From positions 248,001-312,000 of the forward strand of contig NZ_CP149512.1 in assembly GCF_040126305.1 (NCBI RefSeq): a stretch of 64,000 nt of DNA, read 5' to 3'. The DNA is from Pararhizobium sp. A13 (lineage in GTDB: Bacteria; Pseudomonadota; Alphaproteobacteria; Rhizobiales; Rhizobiaceae). Under the pieces are notes generated by a model. That model made no database searches. It saw nothing but the letters and a program-made list of their open reading frames with translations, and was not told where the DNA came from. The stretch's first letter is position 1. The number at the start of each line of letters is the position of its first letter. Below are positions 42,149 to 52,801 of the stretch, one piece after another. The translations under genes and the position numbers were made by a program.

Positions 42149-42163
42149 ATCCAGGGAGCAAGC

Positions 42164-42655
42164 GTGCGCGATCCTTTCCGCAATCCGTTTCCATCATCCG
42201 ACTCGGCCCGTCACGCAATCTGGCAAATGCTGGTCGAACGCGACATCGATGCTTTCCTCGCCGCCGACTGGTCCAAAGTCGCTGGCGATTTCGTGGAAGA
42301 CGGCTTCATCGGCATCGACGGCAAACGCGAAATCAACCCCGACAAATGGCGCCTTGCCTTCCCTTCGCTGAATGCCTATTGCAACGAATGGCTGCGGCAG
42401 GCAGAAGACTTCGCCCAGCAATCCTTTGCCGAAGACCCGCGCACGGCGATCTTCACGACCACGACGCTTGAGGATATCGAGATCGAAGGCGAGGTGGCGC
42501 TTGCCCGCAAGAAATTCGACGGCAGCCTGAGGAAATCGGATGGCAGCGTTGATGTCCTGAAGTGGCAGACGCTCTATTATTGCCGCCTGCACGAGGGGCG
42601 GTGGAAGATCTGCGGCTTCACCGGCTACCTGCCCAATCCGATGGGCGAGGCCTGA
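42164..42655 (+). CDS. NTF2-like (SnoaL-type) small protein of unknown function
   Basis: A 163-residue protein with a short helical lead (ARHAIWQMLVERDIDAFLAADW), a central IGIDGKREINPDKWRLAFP region and a C-terminal sheet (LQWQTLYYCRLHEGRWKICGFTGYL-like, seen as YYCRLHEGRWKICGF), as in the cone-shaped NTF2/SnoaL fold. I cannot assign a function. GTG 42164 with AGGGAG five bases upstream is preferred. ATG 42134 has no ribosome site and would place a candidate operator inside the gene. It is 23 bp ahead of the second mlrC copy. Confidence 0.7.
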   Translation: MRDPFRNPFPSSDSARHAIWQMLVERDIDAFLAADWSKVAGDFVEDGFIGIDGKREINPDKWRLAFPSLNAYCNEWLRQAEDFAQQSFAEDPRTAIFTTTTLEDIEIEGEVALARKKFDGSLRKSDGSVDVLKWQTLYYCRLHEGRWKICGFTGYLPNPMGEA

Positions 42656-42678
42656 GAAGCGAGCAAGAGGCAACGGCA

Positions 42679-44154
42679 TTGCGCATATTTACCGCCGCCC
42701 TGGCAACCGAAACAAACACCTTCTCGCCGATCTGCGTCGATCGCCGCGCCTTCGAGGCCTCGCTTTACGCACCACCGGGCGAGCATCCCGAAACGCCGAC
42801 GCTCTGCTCGGCGCCGATCACCGTCGGCCGCCGGCTTGCCACTGAGCGGGGTTTCGAACTGATCGAAGGAACGGCCGCCTGGGCAGACCCGGCCGGCCTT
42901 GTCAATCGCCTGACCTACGAGGGCCTGCGCGACGAGATTCTCAATCAGTTGCGCGCAGCTCTTCCGGTCGACGCTGTCGTGCTTGGTCTTCACGGCGCCA
43001 TGGTCGCCGACGGCTACGAGGATACCGAAGGCGATTTCCTCGCCCACGTGCGCGATATCGTCGGACCGGATATCCTGGTTTGCGCCGAGCTCGACCCGCA
43101 CAGCCATCTGACAGCGAAGCGCCTGGCGGCCGCGAATTTCTTCGTCTATTTCAAGGAATTCCCGCATACCGACTTCGTCGATCGCGCCGAGGACCTGTGG
43201 TGCATCGCGCTCAATACGCTCGCCGGCCGCGTCAAGCCGGTGATGTCGGTGTTCGACTGCCGCATGATCGACGTCTATCCGACATCACGTGAGCCGATGC
43301 GTTCCTTCGTCGACAAGATCATGCGGATGGAAATCGCGGATGCGGATATTCTGTCGATCTCCGTCGTGCATGGTTTCATGGCTGGCGACGTGCCGGAAAT
43401 GGGCACGAAAATGGTCGTGCTCACCGACGGTAAGCCGGAAAAAGGCGCCGTGCTCGCCCGCGAGCTTGGCCTTGAGCTTTTCGCCAAGCGCGGGACGTTC
43501 ATCATGCCGCAGATCGACGAGAGAGCAGCGGTTTCCCGCGCTCTTGCCGCGGCAAGCGGACCGGTGGTGATCGCCGACACCTGGGACAATCCGGGCGGCG
43601 GGACGGCCGGCGATGCGACGGTGCTGCTGGCGGAATTGCTGGCGCAGGGCGCAAAGGACACGGCGGTCGGCACGATCTGGGATCCGATGGCGGTACAGAT
43701 TTGCATGGCGGCCGGCGAAGGCGCCGAGATCCAGTTGCGCTTCGGCGCGAAATCGGCGCCGGGCACCGGCAATCCGATCGACGGCGTCGTCAAGGTCGTC
43801 CGGCTCGTGCGCAATGCCGAGATGCGTTTCGGCGAAAGCTATGCGCCCTTCGGTGATGCGGCGCATATCCAGCTCAACGGCATAGACATCATCCTGAACT
43901 CGACGCGGGCACAGAGCTTCGACCCGAGCCTGTTTTCGGTGATGGGGATCGAGCCGACATCGCGGAAAATACTGGTCATCAAATCGACCAACCATTTCTA
44001 CGCATCCTTCGCCCCGATCGCCTCGGAAATCCTCTATTGCTCGGCAGGGACGCCCTATCCGAACAACCCGACCCGCACGGCCTATCGCCGGGCGCCGCGT
44101 GACATCTGGCCGATGGTGGACAATCCGCATGGGATGGACCAGGGCGCGGCTTGA
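42679..44154 (+). CDS. M81 family metallopeptidase (MlrC-like), copy 2
   Basis: A 491-residue MlrC-family protein. It begins IFTAALATETNTFSP and has LGLHGAMVADGYEDTEGDF, putative Zn ligands Asp and His in ELDPHSH, and His in FPHTDFVD. The C-terminal half has ADTWDNPGGGTAGD. Its overall layout equals copy 1, but identity looks low, so the two probably act on different bonds or substrates rather than being a recent duplication. The likely start is TTG 42679 with AGAGG upstream; no ATG is near the conserved N-terminus. It follows the NTF2-like gene and converges with the sugar ABC operon. Confidence 0.88.
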   Translation: MRIFTAALATETNTFSPICVDRRAFEASLYAPPGEHPETPTLCSAPITVGRRLATERGFELIEGTAAWADPAGLVNRLTYEGLRDEILNQLRAALPVDAVVLGLHGAMVADGYEDTEGDFLAHVRDIVGPDILVCAELDPHSHLTAKRLAAANFFVYFKEFPHTDFVDRAEDLWCIALNTLAGRVKPVMSVFDCRMIDVYPTSREPMRSFVDKIMRMEIADADILSISVVHGFMAGDVPEMGTKMVVLTDGKPEKGAVLARELGLELFAKRGTFIMPQIDERAAVSRALAAASGPVVIADTWDNPGGGTAGDATVLLAELLAQGAKDTAVGTIWDPMAVQICMAAGEGAEIQLRFGAKSAPGTGNPIDGVVKVVRLVRNAEMRFGESYAPFGDAAHIQLNGIDIILNSTRAQSFDPSLFSVMGIEPTSRKILVIKSTNHFYASFAPIASEILYCSAGTPYPNNPTRTAYRRAPRDIWPMVDNPHGMDQGAA

Positions 44155-44231
44155 ACCGATGGTTTAGGGCGGCGGTGCCAAGTGTTGGCCCTGCACTGGG
44201 GCGTTATCCGGTTGCTTCCACATATATGGAA

Positions 44232-44254
44232 AAGGGCGCCGTTGACGCGCCCTT
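44232..44254 (-). terminator. Rho-independent terminator of the sugar ABC operon
   Basis: Eight-base arms AAGGGCGC (44232-44239) and GCGCCCTT (44247-44254) flank a 7-base loop. Reading leftward the stem ends in CTTTTCC, a short T-run. It lies 37 bp beyond the ATPase stop and may also stop the convergent mlrC transcript. Confidence 0.7.
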
Positions 44255-44290
44255 CAAAGCTGCTTGATCGATCGCGATCGGCGCAGCCAC

Positions 44291-45424
<1,134 letters not shown>

Positions 45425-45478
45425 GAAACTGTCTCCGGCCGCCGTCGAGAAGCGACCCTTTCATAGCAGAAGAGGAGT

Positions 45479-45507
45479 GGACCGCGAACCTCAAGGGTTC
45501 GCGGTCC
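45479..45507 (-). terminator. Strong intercistronic hairpin between sugar-binding protein and ATPase genes
   Basis: Perfect 12-base arms (45479-45490 and 45496-45507, core CCGCGAACC and GGTTCGCGG) enclose a 5-base loop just after the binding-protein stop. No T-tract follows, so it is more likely an mRNA 3'-end protector or attenuator that keeps binding-protein mRNA abundant than a full terminator. Confidence 0.75.
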
Positions 45508-45514
45508 GATGGTC

Positions 45515-46744
45515 TTACTTGTACTGCTCGATATCGGCAGCTGCCTTCTTCAGCGCGTCGGCCGGCTCTGCCTTGCCTGTTACGACGGACTGGACCATTT
45601 CGATGATCACGTTCTGGAAGCCCTTGTAGTCGGTGAAAAGCGGCTCTGGACCGCCATAGGCGATGCCATCGATGAACGGCTTCCAGTAAGGCTCCTTGGC
45701 TACGAATTCGTCGACAAGGGCACCTGGACGCAGGGGCGTCAGGCCGGCGCCGCCCTGCAGTTCGTATTCGTGCTGGATGTCGGTCGAGGTGATGTATTTG
45801 GCGAATTCAGCCGCCTTCTCCTCGACGCCCGTGCCCTTGAAGATCGCCAGGCTGTCAGTAATGAGAAGCGTGCCTTCGCCCTTGGCGGAGGGGCCGAGCG
45901 GCAAGGCTGCGACACCCCAGTTGATCTTGGTATCCTTGAGGCGGGCAGCGGCACCCGAGCCCGCCTGGATCATGCCGACTTTGCCGTCGAGGAAGATGGC
46001 GCGGATTTCGTTCTGTTCGTAGGCGGTGGCACCTTCGACGGAATAGGGCGTAATGTCCTTGTAGGCCTGCAGCGCTGCCAGCACTTCAGGGCTATCCATG
46101 ACGATCTTGTCGCCATCGATCACCTTGCCATTGTTGGTGTAAACCCAATGCATGAACTGGTGCATCGTGTTGTCGAACGTTTTGGCCGGCAGGCCGTAGC
46201 CAGCGGTTCCGGTCTTTTCCTTGATCTGCTTGGCAAAGGCGATCTCGTCCGCCCAGGTCTTCGGCGGGGTTTCCGGGTCGAGACCAGCAGCCTTGAACAG
46301 ATCCTTGTTCCAGTAGAGAGCCTTGGTCGAGAAGGCGATCGGCACGCCCCACTGGTTGCCGTCGAAGGTGACGGTATCGACGATGTTCGGATAGTAGGCC
46401 TTCTTCTCGTCGTCAGTCATCGGGACCGGGATGATCAGATCGTTCTGCGCGAACTCCTTCAGCGTGCGCGAGCCGACATAGGCCATGCCGACCGGCGTAC
46501 CGGCAACGGCAAGCGTCGTCGCCTTGTCCTGGCACTGCTCCCACCCGACAACCTCGGGCGCGATCTTCCAGCCGGCGTTCTGGCCTTCCCATTCCTTGAT
46601 GTATTTTTCGTGAATCGGATCGATCTTGTCGCCGCAATAGATCCAGCTGATTTCCTGGTCAGCAGCCTGTGCAGTCATGGCGCCGAGTGCGGTCGAGCCG
46701 AGCAAGGCAAGGGCAAACAGCCCAGTCTTGAAATGGATTGTCAC
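45515..46744 (-). CDS. Sugar ABC transporter periplasmic binding protein
   Basis: A 409-residue family-1 solute-binding protein. The signal peptide is about 27 residues (FALALLGSTALGAMTAQA) and the mature part begins ADQEISWIYCGDKIDPIHEKYI, typical of CUT1 oligosaccharide binders. GTG 46744 has GGGAG eight bases upstream. An ATG at 46759 is also in frame, but its codons contain that ribosome site. Two permease genes precede it. The bound sugar is unknown; operon context suggests an amino-sugar glycoside. Confidence 0.9.
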   Translation of the reverse strand: MTIHFKTGLFALALLGSTALGAMTAQAADQEISWIYCGDKIDPIHEKYIKEWEGQNAGWKIAPEVVGWEQCQDKATTLAVAGTPVGMAYVGSRTLKEFAQNDLIIPVPMTDDEKKAYYPNIVDTVTFDGNQWGVPIAFSTKALYWNKDLFKAAGLDPETPPKTWADEIAFAKQIKEKTGTAGYGLPAKTFDNTMHQFMHWVYTNNGKVIDGDKIVMDSPEVLAALQAYKDITPYSVEGATAYEQNEIRAIFLDGKVGMIQAGSGAAARLKDTKINWGVAALPLGPSAKGEGTLLITDSLAIFKGTGVEEKAAEFAKYITSTDIQHEYELQGGAGLTPLRPGALVDEFVAKEPYWKPFIDGIAYGGPEPLFTDYKGFQNVIIEMVQSVVTGKAEPADALKKAAADIEQYK

Positions 46745-46778
46745 GTTTTTAGCTCCCATTTTTCTCTGGTGGTTCGGT

Positions 46779-47639
46779 TTATTGTTTCACCGCGCCGGCG
46801 GTCAGCCCGCTGACGAGATAGCGTTGAAGGAAGAAAATCACGATCATGGCCGGTGCGATGCCGACGAAGCTTGCGGCCATCAACTCGTTCCAGATGACTT
46901 CCTGCCGTCCGAAATAGGCAAACAGGCCAACCGGCAGCGGCGCATACTCCGTCTTGGAATTGAAGGTCAGCGCGTAGATGAACTGCTGAGCGTAGGAGCC
47001 AATGAAGGTGGTAATCGCAACCACCGTGATGCCCGGCATGGCGATCGGAAGGATGACGCGGCGCAGCGTATAGAAATGGCTCGCACCATCGACGAAAGCA
47101 GCCTCGTCCAACTCCCGCGGAATGCGCATCATGTAGGTGCGCAAAAGCCAGATGGCAGACGGGATCAGGAAGGCGACGCCGGGAACGATGATGGCGAAAT
47201 AGGTGTTCAATACACCGAAAGAACGCATCAACCGGAAAAGCGGTATCAGCAGCACCGCGCCGGAAAACATATTGACGGCAAGGAATGCTCCAAGCAATTG
47301 GCCTGAGCCCTTGAACTTGAAGCGAGCAAAGGCGTAAGCCGCCGGGACGACCAATATCAGAACGACGGCGGTCACAATGGTCGAGATGAAAAAGGAGTTG
47401 AAAATATAACGCGCAAAGCCCGGAACGCTCACCCACATCGTCCGGTAGGCTTCGAAAGACCCATTTTGCGGAATGAACCGATATGGAGATGAAAAGAGCT
47501 GGCTGAGCGGCTTCAGCGAAACCAGGAAACCCTCGACGAAAGGCGCCAGGATAAAGGTGAGAAAGGCCAGGATGCCCGCATAGATGCCGATCAGTTCGTA
47601 CCAGCGATAGCGGTTGATCATGGCTGGCTGGGTGCTCAT
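46779..47639 (-). CDS. Sugar ABC transporter permease (MalG type)
   Basis: A 286-residue six-helix permease of the CUT1 family with the EAA loop PRELDEAAFVDGASHFYTLRR near residue 190. ATG 47639 overlaps the stop of the preceding permease as ATGA. It forms the channel together with that MalF-type partner. Confidence 0.93.
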   Translation of the reverse strand: MSTQPAMINRYRWYELIGIYAGILAFLTFILAPFVEGFLVSLKPLSQLFSSPYRFIPQNGSFEAYRTMWVSVPGFARYIFNSFFISTIVTAVVLILVVPAAYAFARFKFKGSGQLLGAFLAVNMFSGAVLLIPLFRLMRSFGVLNTYFAIIVPGVAFLIPSAIWLLRTYMMRIPRELDEAAFVDGASHFYTLRRVILPIAMPGITVVAITTFIGSYAQQFIYALTFNSKTEYAPLPVGLFAYFGRQEVIWNELMAASFVGIAPAMIVIFFLQRYLVSGLTAGAVKQ

Positions 47640-48520
47640 CGGTTGTCTCCCGAGGAAAGACGGCTGGTGACGCGGAAATAGGCGAGGCAGAAGATCGACA
47701 GGAAGATGCAGATCAGTACAGCGCGGGCGGCGCCTTCCCCGTATTTTTTCGATCCGATCGCCGTGTGGTAGGTGTCGATGATCATCGTCGTGGTCTCGCC
47801 GCTCGGTCCGCCGCGGGTCAGGATCCAGATAATGTCGAAGGAATTAAAGGTCGCGATGAGCGACAGCATCGACATGGTGATCAGCGAAGGGATCAGCAGC
47901 GGCAAGGTAATGCGGCGGAACCGGTAGAAACGCCCCGCCCCGTCTGTCCAGGCAGCCTCATAGAGATCCTGCGGGATCGACTGCATGGCGGCCAGCATGT
48001 AGAGCGTTACCAGCGGCACGCCGATCCACACGTCGGTGATGATCGTTGCCCAGAATGCCGTCGAACCCTGTGCGAGAAAGGCGACCGGACCATCTGCGAA
48101 GCCGAAACGCTGCAGCAAGCCGGAGATCATGCCGAACTGGCCGTTATACATCCAGCCCCACATGAAGATGCCGATCGCCATGGGCACGATCCATGGCGGC
48201 ATGGTCAGGACGCGAAACAGCGCGCGGCCGGGAACGGCGGCGTTGAGCATCGAGGCGCCGAAGACGCCGATGATCATCTTGATCGACACGGAGAAGAAGG
48301 TCCACACGAAGGTGCGCATGATGACCTCCGCGAAGGTCGCATTAAAAATCTTGCCGTAGTTGACCCAGCCAACCCAGTTGGTCGTTTTCTTCAGCGAGGC
48401 ATCGGTGAAGGACAGGATGAACGTGTCGACCAGCGGATAGGCGACAATCACCGTCACATACAGGACGGCCGGCAGCAGCAGGATCCAGGCGAAGATGACG
48501 GTGCTGCGCTGAACACTCAT
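47636..48520 (-). CDS. Sugar ABC transporter permease (MalF type)
   Basis: A 294-residue six-helix CUT1 permease with the EAA loop IPQDLYEAAWTDGAGRFYRFRR near residue 205. ATG 48520 directly follows a strong GGAGGAGAGG. A longer frame of 83 residues upstream runs through the dehydrogenase gene and is rejected. It is 10 bp after the Gfo/Idh/MocA gene. Confidence 0.93.
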   Translation of the reverse strand: MSVQRSTVIFAWILLLPAVLYVTVIVAYPLVDTFILSFTDASLKKTTNWVGWVNYGKIFNATFAEVIMRTFVWTFFSVSIKMIIGVFGASMLNAAVPGRALFRVLTMPPWIVPMAIGIFMWGWMYNGQFGMISGLLQRFGFADGPVAFLAQGSTAFWATIITDVWIGVPLVTLYMLAAMQSIPQDLYEAAWTDGAGRFYRFRRITLPLLIPSLITMSMLSLIATFNSFDIIWILTRGGPSGETTTMIIDTYHTAIGSKKYGEGAARAVLICIFLSIFCLAYFRVTSRLSSGDNR

Positions 48521-48530
48521 CCTCTCCTCC

Positions 48531-49688
48531 TCAAGCCGCGCGGGCGTGGAGCGCTTCGTCGAAGCGATCCCAGATGGGTCTGAGATCGACGACGCTGCGC
48601 TTGCGGCGCGCCTCGTCCATCGACAGCGCCAGAATACCGGCTTCCAGCGCATCGATCGTCGAAACGGGCAATGCCCGGCCGTCGCGGACATGGCCGATGA
48701 TGTCGGCCGCCATCTGTTCGTCGGCGCCGTAATGCTGCGACAGTTCCGTCGCGGCATATTTGTTTTCAATGACCTTCTTGCCGGTCAGCATCTCGTGGAC
48801 ATCGAAATAGCCGCGGATGAAATCGCCCTCGGCCATACCACGCGAGCCCATGATGCAGAAGCGGCGGAACTGGTCCGGGACGTTGAGGTTGGTGTGGAAG
48901 TTCATGCCGACGCCGTTGGCGTATTCGACGATCGCGACCTGGTAGTCGATGATGTCGCCATCGCTGTCGAAAACCTTGTCGGAGCCCATCCAGCCGCTCG
49001 GCTTGCGATGGAAGAGTTCGAGATCGTTGATGCCTTCACGGGCCGGGTCGTTGGCGGGGATGAAGCTCTTGCGCCCGCCGAAACTGGCGACGCGCTCCGG
49101 CCGCGCGCCGACGATGCCATTGTAGAGATCGAGGTCGTGGCAGCATTTTTCCAGCATGAAGCTGCCGGAATAGCGCTCGTAGCGGCGCCAGTCGCGCATG
49201 AAGAAGGCGCCGTGATAGGGCTCGATGTGCTCGGCCGCCTCGATCGAGACGACCTCACCGAGGGTTCCGGCAGTTTGGGCGGCGCGCAGGTCGCGGTACA
49301 TCGGCGCATAGCGCAACACGAGACCGACCATCAGCCGTTCATGCCCGTACCTGGCCATCAACCGGGCAAGTTCCAGGCTTTCCTCGACGGTCGTAACGAT
49401 CGGTTTTTCGCTGAAAACCTTGAGGCCGGCTTCGAGCCCGATGCGAATATGATCGAGATGCATGTGGTTCGGCGAACCGATCATCAGAAGATCGAGCTTT
49501 TCGTTGGCGATCAGCTCTTCGGGGGTCGCATAGGCGGTGCCGGCGGAAATGCCTTTTTCCGAAAGACTGGACAAGCCGGCCGGGTTCGGATCGACATAAC
49601 CGGCGATCTCGAAGCTTTCGTCCATAGCCTTGAAGACATAGCCCAGATAGCCAAGACGGAATCCGAGCCCGATGATGCCCACTTTCAT
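48531..49688 (-). CDS. Gfo/Idh/MocA family oxidoreductase
   Basis: A 385-residue NAD(P)-dependent sugar dehydrogenase. The Rossmann start is VGIIGLGFRLGYLGYVF, with the family EKPIVTTVEESLELA motif near residue 93 and GSFMLEKCCHDLDLYNGIVG near 185, which holds the catalytic His region. Members oxidise or epimerise sugars and inositols. As first gene of the sugar ABC operon it probably acts on the imported sugar. The promoter region 49689-49800 holds a TGAAA-N5-TTTCA site. Confidence 0.9.
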   Translation of the reverse strand: MKVGIIGLGFRLGYLGYVFKAMDESFEIAGYVDPNPAGLSSLSEKGISAGTAYATPEELIANEKLDLLMIGSPNHMHLDHIRIGLEAGLKVFSEKPIVTTVEESLELARLMARYGHERLMVGLVLRYAPMYRDLRAAQTAGTLGEVVSIEAAEHIEPYHGAFFMRDWRRYERYSGSFMLEKCCHDLDLYNGIVGARPERVASFGGRKSFIPANDPAREGINDLELFHRKPSGWMGSDKVFDSDGDIIDYQVAIVEYANGVGMNFHTNLNVPDQFRRFCIMGSRGMAEGDFIRGYFDVHEMLTGKKVIENKYAATELSQHYGADEQMAADIIGHVRDGRALPVSTIDALEAGILALSMDEARRKRSVVDLRPIWDRFDEALHARAA

Positions 49689-49785
49689 TCTTCTGGTATT
49701 CCCCGTTTATTGTCGTAATTTATTTTCTCAGACTGAGGCAGATTTTCATCATCGTCAACCGAAATCCGCTGAAAACTTTATTTTA

Positions 49786-49800
49786 TGAAATTCATTTTCA
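49786..49800. promoter_or_regulatory. Candidate RpiR operator upstream of sugar ABC operon
   Basis: TGAAA (49786-49790), TTCAT and TTTCA (49796-49800) form an inverted repeat about 100 bp before the Gfo/Idh/MocA gene in an AT-rich stretch. The arms equal those at 42135-42148. Confidence 0.5.
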
Positions 49801-49914
49801 TATGGGTTGATGCGGTATCAGATTGGTCCGCTTCTGGACTGCATGCGACGTGCGGTTGAAACGCTGATGAAAGATGCCAGCACGATGGGCTGCTTGCCGC
49901 CTTGGGAAACACAT

Positions 49915-49950
49915 AAAAACGGCGGCGGCTGAAAGACAGCCGACCCGCCG
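49915..49950 (-). terminator. Rho-independent terminator of branched-chain amino-acid operon
   Basis: On the minus strand CGGCTG and CAGCCG pair around a 5-base loop (49926-49942), extended by outer GGCGG/CCGCC pairing, and are followed by TTTTT (complement of 49915-49919). It lies about 40 bp past the enoyl-CoA hydratase stop. Confidence 0.8.
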
Positions 49951-49987
49951 GTCCCATTGATATCGCCGCCTGTTTTGGGGGTAGGGT

Positions 49988-50758
49988 CTATTTTCCCTGA
50001 AACTTCGGGTCCCGCTTTTCGATGAACGCCGCCATGCCCTCTTTCTGATCAACGGTTGCAAAGAGCGAGTGAAAAAGCCGGCGCTCGAAAAGGAGGCCTT
50101 CCCGCAGTCCGCTCTCGAGTGCGCGATCTACGGCCTCGCGCGCGGCCATGGTTGCGGCCTTGCCGTAACCGGCGATGGTGCGGGCGGCGGCAAGCGTTTC
50201 GTCCATCAACGTCTCGGCCGGAATGACGCGCGCAACGAGGCCGCAGCGTTCGGCCTCCGTCGCATCCATCATCCGTCCCGTCAGGATCATGTCCATGGCC
50301 TTCGACTTGCCGATGAGTTTCGTCAGCCGCTGCGAGCCACCCATTCCGGGCATCACGCCGAGTTTGATCTCGGGTTGGCCGAACATGGCGGTGTCGGCGG
50401 CAAAGATGATGTCGCACATCATCGCGAGTTCACAACCGCCGCCGAGCGCGTAACCCGACACCGCGGCGATCCTTGGCGTCCGAAAAGAAGCAAAGCGATC
50501 CCAGGCTGCAAAGAAATCCTCGCCGAACATTTCGGCGAAGGATTTATCCGCCATCTCCTTGATATCGGCGCCTGCGGCGAAAGCCTTGTTCGAGCCCTTC
50601 AGCACGAAACAGCCGACGCCCGGGTCGCGGTCAAGCGGCCCGAGTTCGGCTGCCAGCGCGTGCATGATCTCGGAATTCAGCGCATTGCGGGCCGCGGGCC
50701 GGTTCAACGTGACGATGACGACCCGGTCCTGTTGTTCGATAATGATCGGTTTTTCCAC
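49988..50758 (-). CDS. Enoyl-CoA hydratase
   Basis: A 256-residue crotonase. It has the oxyanion-hole segments [11 protein letters not shown] near 59 and [14 protein letters not shown] near 105, and catalytic Glu in [16 protein letters not shown]. It hydrates short 2-enoyl-CoAs; in this operon methacrylyl-CoA and tiglyl-CoA. It starts at GTG 50758 with AGGAG seven bases upstream. It is the last gene of the ten-gene operon. Confidence 0.92.
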   Translation of the reverse strand: MEKPIIIEQQDRVVIVTLNRPAARNALNSEIMHALAAELGPLDRDPGVGCFVLKGSNKAFAAGADIKEMADKSFAEMFGEDFFAAWDRFASFRTPRIAAVSGYALGGGCELAMMCDIIFAADTAMFGQPEIKLGVMPGMGGSQRLTKLIGKSKAMDMILTGRMMDATEAERCGLVARVIPAETLMDETLAAARTIAGYGKAATMAAREAVDRALESGLREGLLFERRLFHSLFATVDQKEGMAAFIEKRDPKFQGK

Positions 50759-50798
50759 TGTCTTGCTCCTGAATTTTCGCGGCCGCAGGCTGGACCTG

Positions 50799-51695
50799 TT
50801 ACGCGGCTCCGGCGCCTGATTTTTCTCGCAACAGATTGATGATACCCGAAAAGTCCTTGTCGGCGTTTCCGAGTTCGTTGAACAGTTGATAGAGTTCTGC
50901 GGCCTTGGCGCCGAGCGGCGTCGTCGCTCCGGTCGCTGCTGCCGCCTCCTGCGAAAGCTTCAGATCCTTCAGCATGAGCGCTCCGGCAAAACCCGGCTGG
51001 TAGTCGTTGTTGGCCGGTGAGGTGGGAACCGGACCGGGCACGGGGCAATAGGTGGTGAGTGACCAGCACTGCCCCGATGAAACGGACGCCACGTCGAAGA
51101 GCGCCTGATGCGTGAGGCCGAGCTTCTCGCCGAGCACGAAGGCCTCACCGACGGCGATCATGCTGACGCCCAGGATCATGTTGTTGCAGATCTTAGCCGC
51201 CTGGCCAGCCGTCGCGCCACCACAGTGAATGATGCGTTTGCCCATTGCCGCGAATATTGGTTGAGCCTTGGCGAAAACGTCCTGATCTCCACCGATCATG
51301 AAGGTCAGCGTTGCCGCCGCAGCACCGCCTGTACCGCCGGAAACCGGAGCATCGAGAGAAGGACAATTCTCCGCGGTCGCCATGGCATGCGCCTTGCGGG
51401 CGCTGTCGATATCGATGGTCGAGCAGTCGATGAGCAGCGTGCCGGAGGGCACCGATACCACCAGTTCCTCCCAAACCGAAAGCACGTGCTTGCCGGCCGG
51501 CAGCATGGTGATCACGGTATCGACGGCATCAACGGTTTCGGCAAGGGACGCGCACGGGATCACGCCGTTTTCACGCGCCTGTTCCAGCAGGGGTTGCGAC
51601 AGGTCAAAACCCCTGACCGTGTATCCTGCCTTGACCAGATTGGACGCCATCGGGCCACCCATGTGGCCGAGGCCGATAAAGCCGATGGATGTCAT
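50799..51695 (-). CDS. mmsB: 3-hydroxyisobutyrate dehydrogenase
   Basis: A 298-residue beta-hydroxyacid dehydrogenase with [16 protein letters not shown] at the N-terminus, substrate loop [11 protein letters not shown] and catalytic Lys in [10 protein letters not shown]. It oxidises 3-hydroxyisobutyrate to methylmalonate semialdehyde in valine degradation. ATG 51695 overlaps the hydrolase stop as ATGA. No methylmalonate semialdehyde dehydrogenase (MmsA) is in the window. Confidence 0.93.
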   Translation of the reverse strand: MTSIGFIGLGHMGGPMASNLVKAGYTVRGFDLSQPLLEQARENGVIPCASLAETVDAVDTVITMLPAGKHVLSVWEELVVSVPSGTLLIDCSTIDIDSARKAHAMATAENCPSLDAPVSGGTGGAAAATLTFMIGGDQDVFAKAQPIFAAMGKRIIHCGGATAGQAAKICNNMILGVSMIAVGEAFVLGEKLGLTHQALFDVASVSSGQCWSLTTYCPVPGPVPTSPANNDYQPGFAGALMLKDLKLSQEAAAATGATTPLGAKAAELYQLFNELGNADKDFSGIINLLREKSGAGAA

Positions 51696-52801
51696 GTGCG
51701 TGGTCCTCCCTCAAACGTTTCTGCAAAAAGCGGATGGGCAGATGGCTGGAAATAGGCTGCGACCTGGGCCTCGGTCACATCGCCGAGGCGGCCCGGATGC
51801 CATTGCGGATTGCGGTCCTTGTCGATAACGGCGGCGCGCACCCCTTCGTAGAAATCGTGGCTGCGCAGAACCGCCGCGGTCGCGGCGAATTCCCGTTCGA
51901 GACAGGTTTCCAGGCTTGTCGTTTGCCGTCCCAGCCTCAGCAGGCGGAGCGCGACCTTAAGGCTGAGCGGTGATTTTGCCGAAAGCACGGCAAGAACGTT
52001 TTCGGCGAAGGGGCTTCCATCTCGGCGCAGTGCCTCGAAAATTTCCTCCACGGTCTTAAAGGCAAACAGGCGGTCGATTGCCTGCTGATGCGCCTTGAGC
52101 ACGCCCGCGGGAGGCGCTGCCGAAAAGCCGTGGATGGACGCGGATATCTCCTCGCCGGAGGCGCCTGCCGCAAGACCCGCCAATGCTTTCGCGAGCGCAG
52201 GCAGGCGATCAGACGAAACAAACGTATCTGCAAGGCCAGTCAGGATGACATCGGCCGCACGAAGCGGCTCGCCAACAAGCGCAATATAAGTACCGAGTTC
52301 GTTGTTCTGGCGCGTCAAAAACCAGGAAGCGCCGATATCAGGGAAAAAGCCGATGCCGGTTTCCGGCATGGCAAAACGGGTTCGCTCCGTGACGATGCGG
52401 TGGCTGCCATAGACGGAGATACCGACGCCGCCGCCCATGACAATGCCGTCCATCACGACCACATAGGGTTTGGGATAGCGGCCGATCCGGGCATTGAGAC
52501 GGTACTCCTCGCGCCAGAAGGTTGCCGGCAAATCCGATCCGGCCTTTCCGGCGTCATAGATGGCGCGGATATCGCCGCCGGCACAAAGACCACGCTCGCC
52601 CTCGCCTGTAACGAGAACAGCGGCAATGGCCGGATCGTGCTCGAACCGATCAAGGGCAGCTTCGATGTCGCGCACCATGTCAAGCGTCAGGCTATTCAGC
52701 GCCCTGGGGCGATTGAGCCGGATGCGACCGAGCGCGCCATCGCGATCGACCAGCGTTTGTGGCTCGGCGCCGAGAGAAACGGGCTCAGATGTGGAGGGCA
52801 T
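51692..52801 (-). CDS. 3-hydroxyisobutyryl-CoA hydrolase
   Basis: A 369-residue crotonase-fold thioesterase, longer than a hydratase because of the HIBCH C-terminal extension. It has GLCAGGDIRAIYD near 70, GIVMGGGVGISVYG and FAMPETGIGFFPDIGASW, which hold the HIBCH-specific Glu/Asp pair. It releases 3-hydroxyisobutyrate for the next enzyme. ATG 52801 is taken over TTG 52807. It overlaps the E3 gene by 17 bp. Confidence 0.92.
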   Translation of the reverse strand: MPSTSEPVSLGAEPQTLVDRDGALGRIRLNRPRALNSLTLDMVRDIEAALDRFEHDPAIAAVLVTGEGERGLCAGGDIRAIYDAGKAGSDLPATFWREEYRLNARIGRYPKPYVVVMDGIVMGGGVGISVYGSHRIVTERTRFAMPETGIGFFPDIGASWFLTRQNNELGTYIALVGEPLRAADVILTGLADTFVSSDRLPALAKALAGLAAGASGEEISASIHGFSAAPPAGVLKAHQQAIDRLFAFKTVEEIFEALRRDGSPFAENVLAVLSAKSPLSLKVALRLLRLGRQTTSLETCLEREFAATAAVLRSHDFYEGVRAAVIDKDRNPQWHPGRLGDVTEAQVAAYFQPSAHPLFAETFEGGPRT

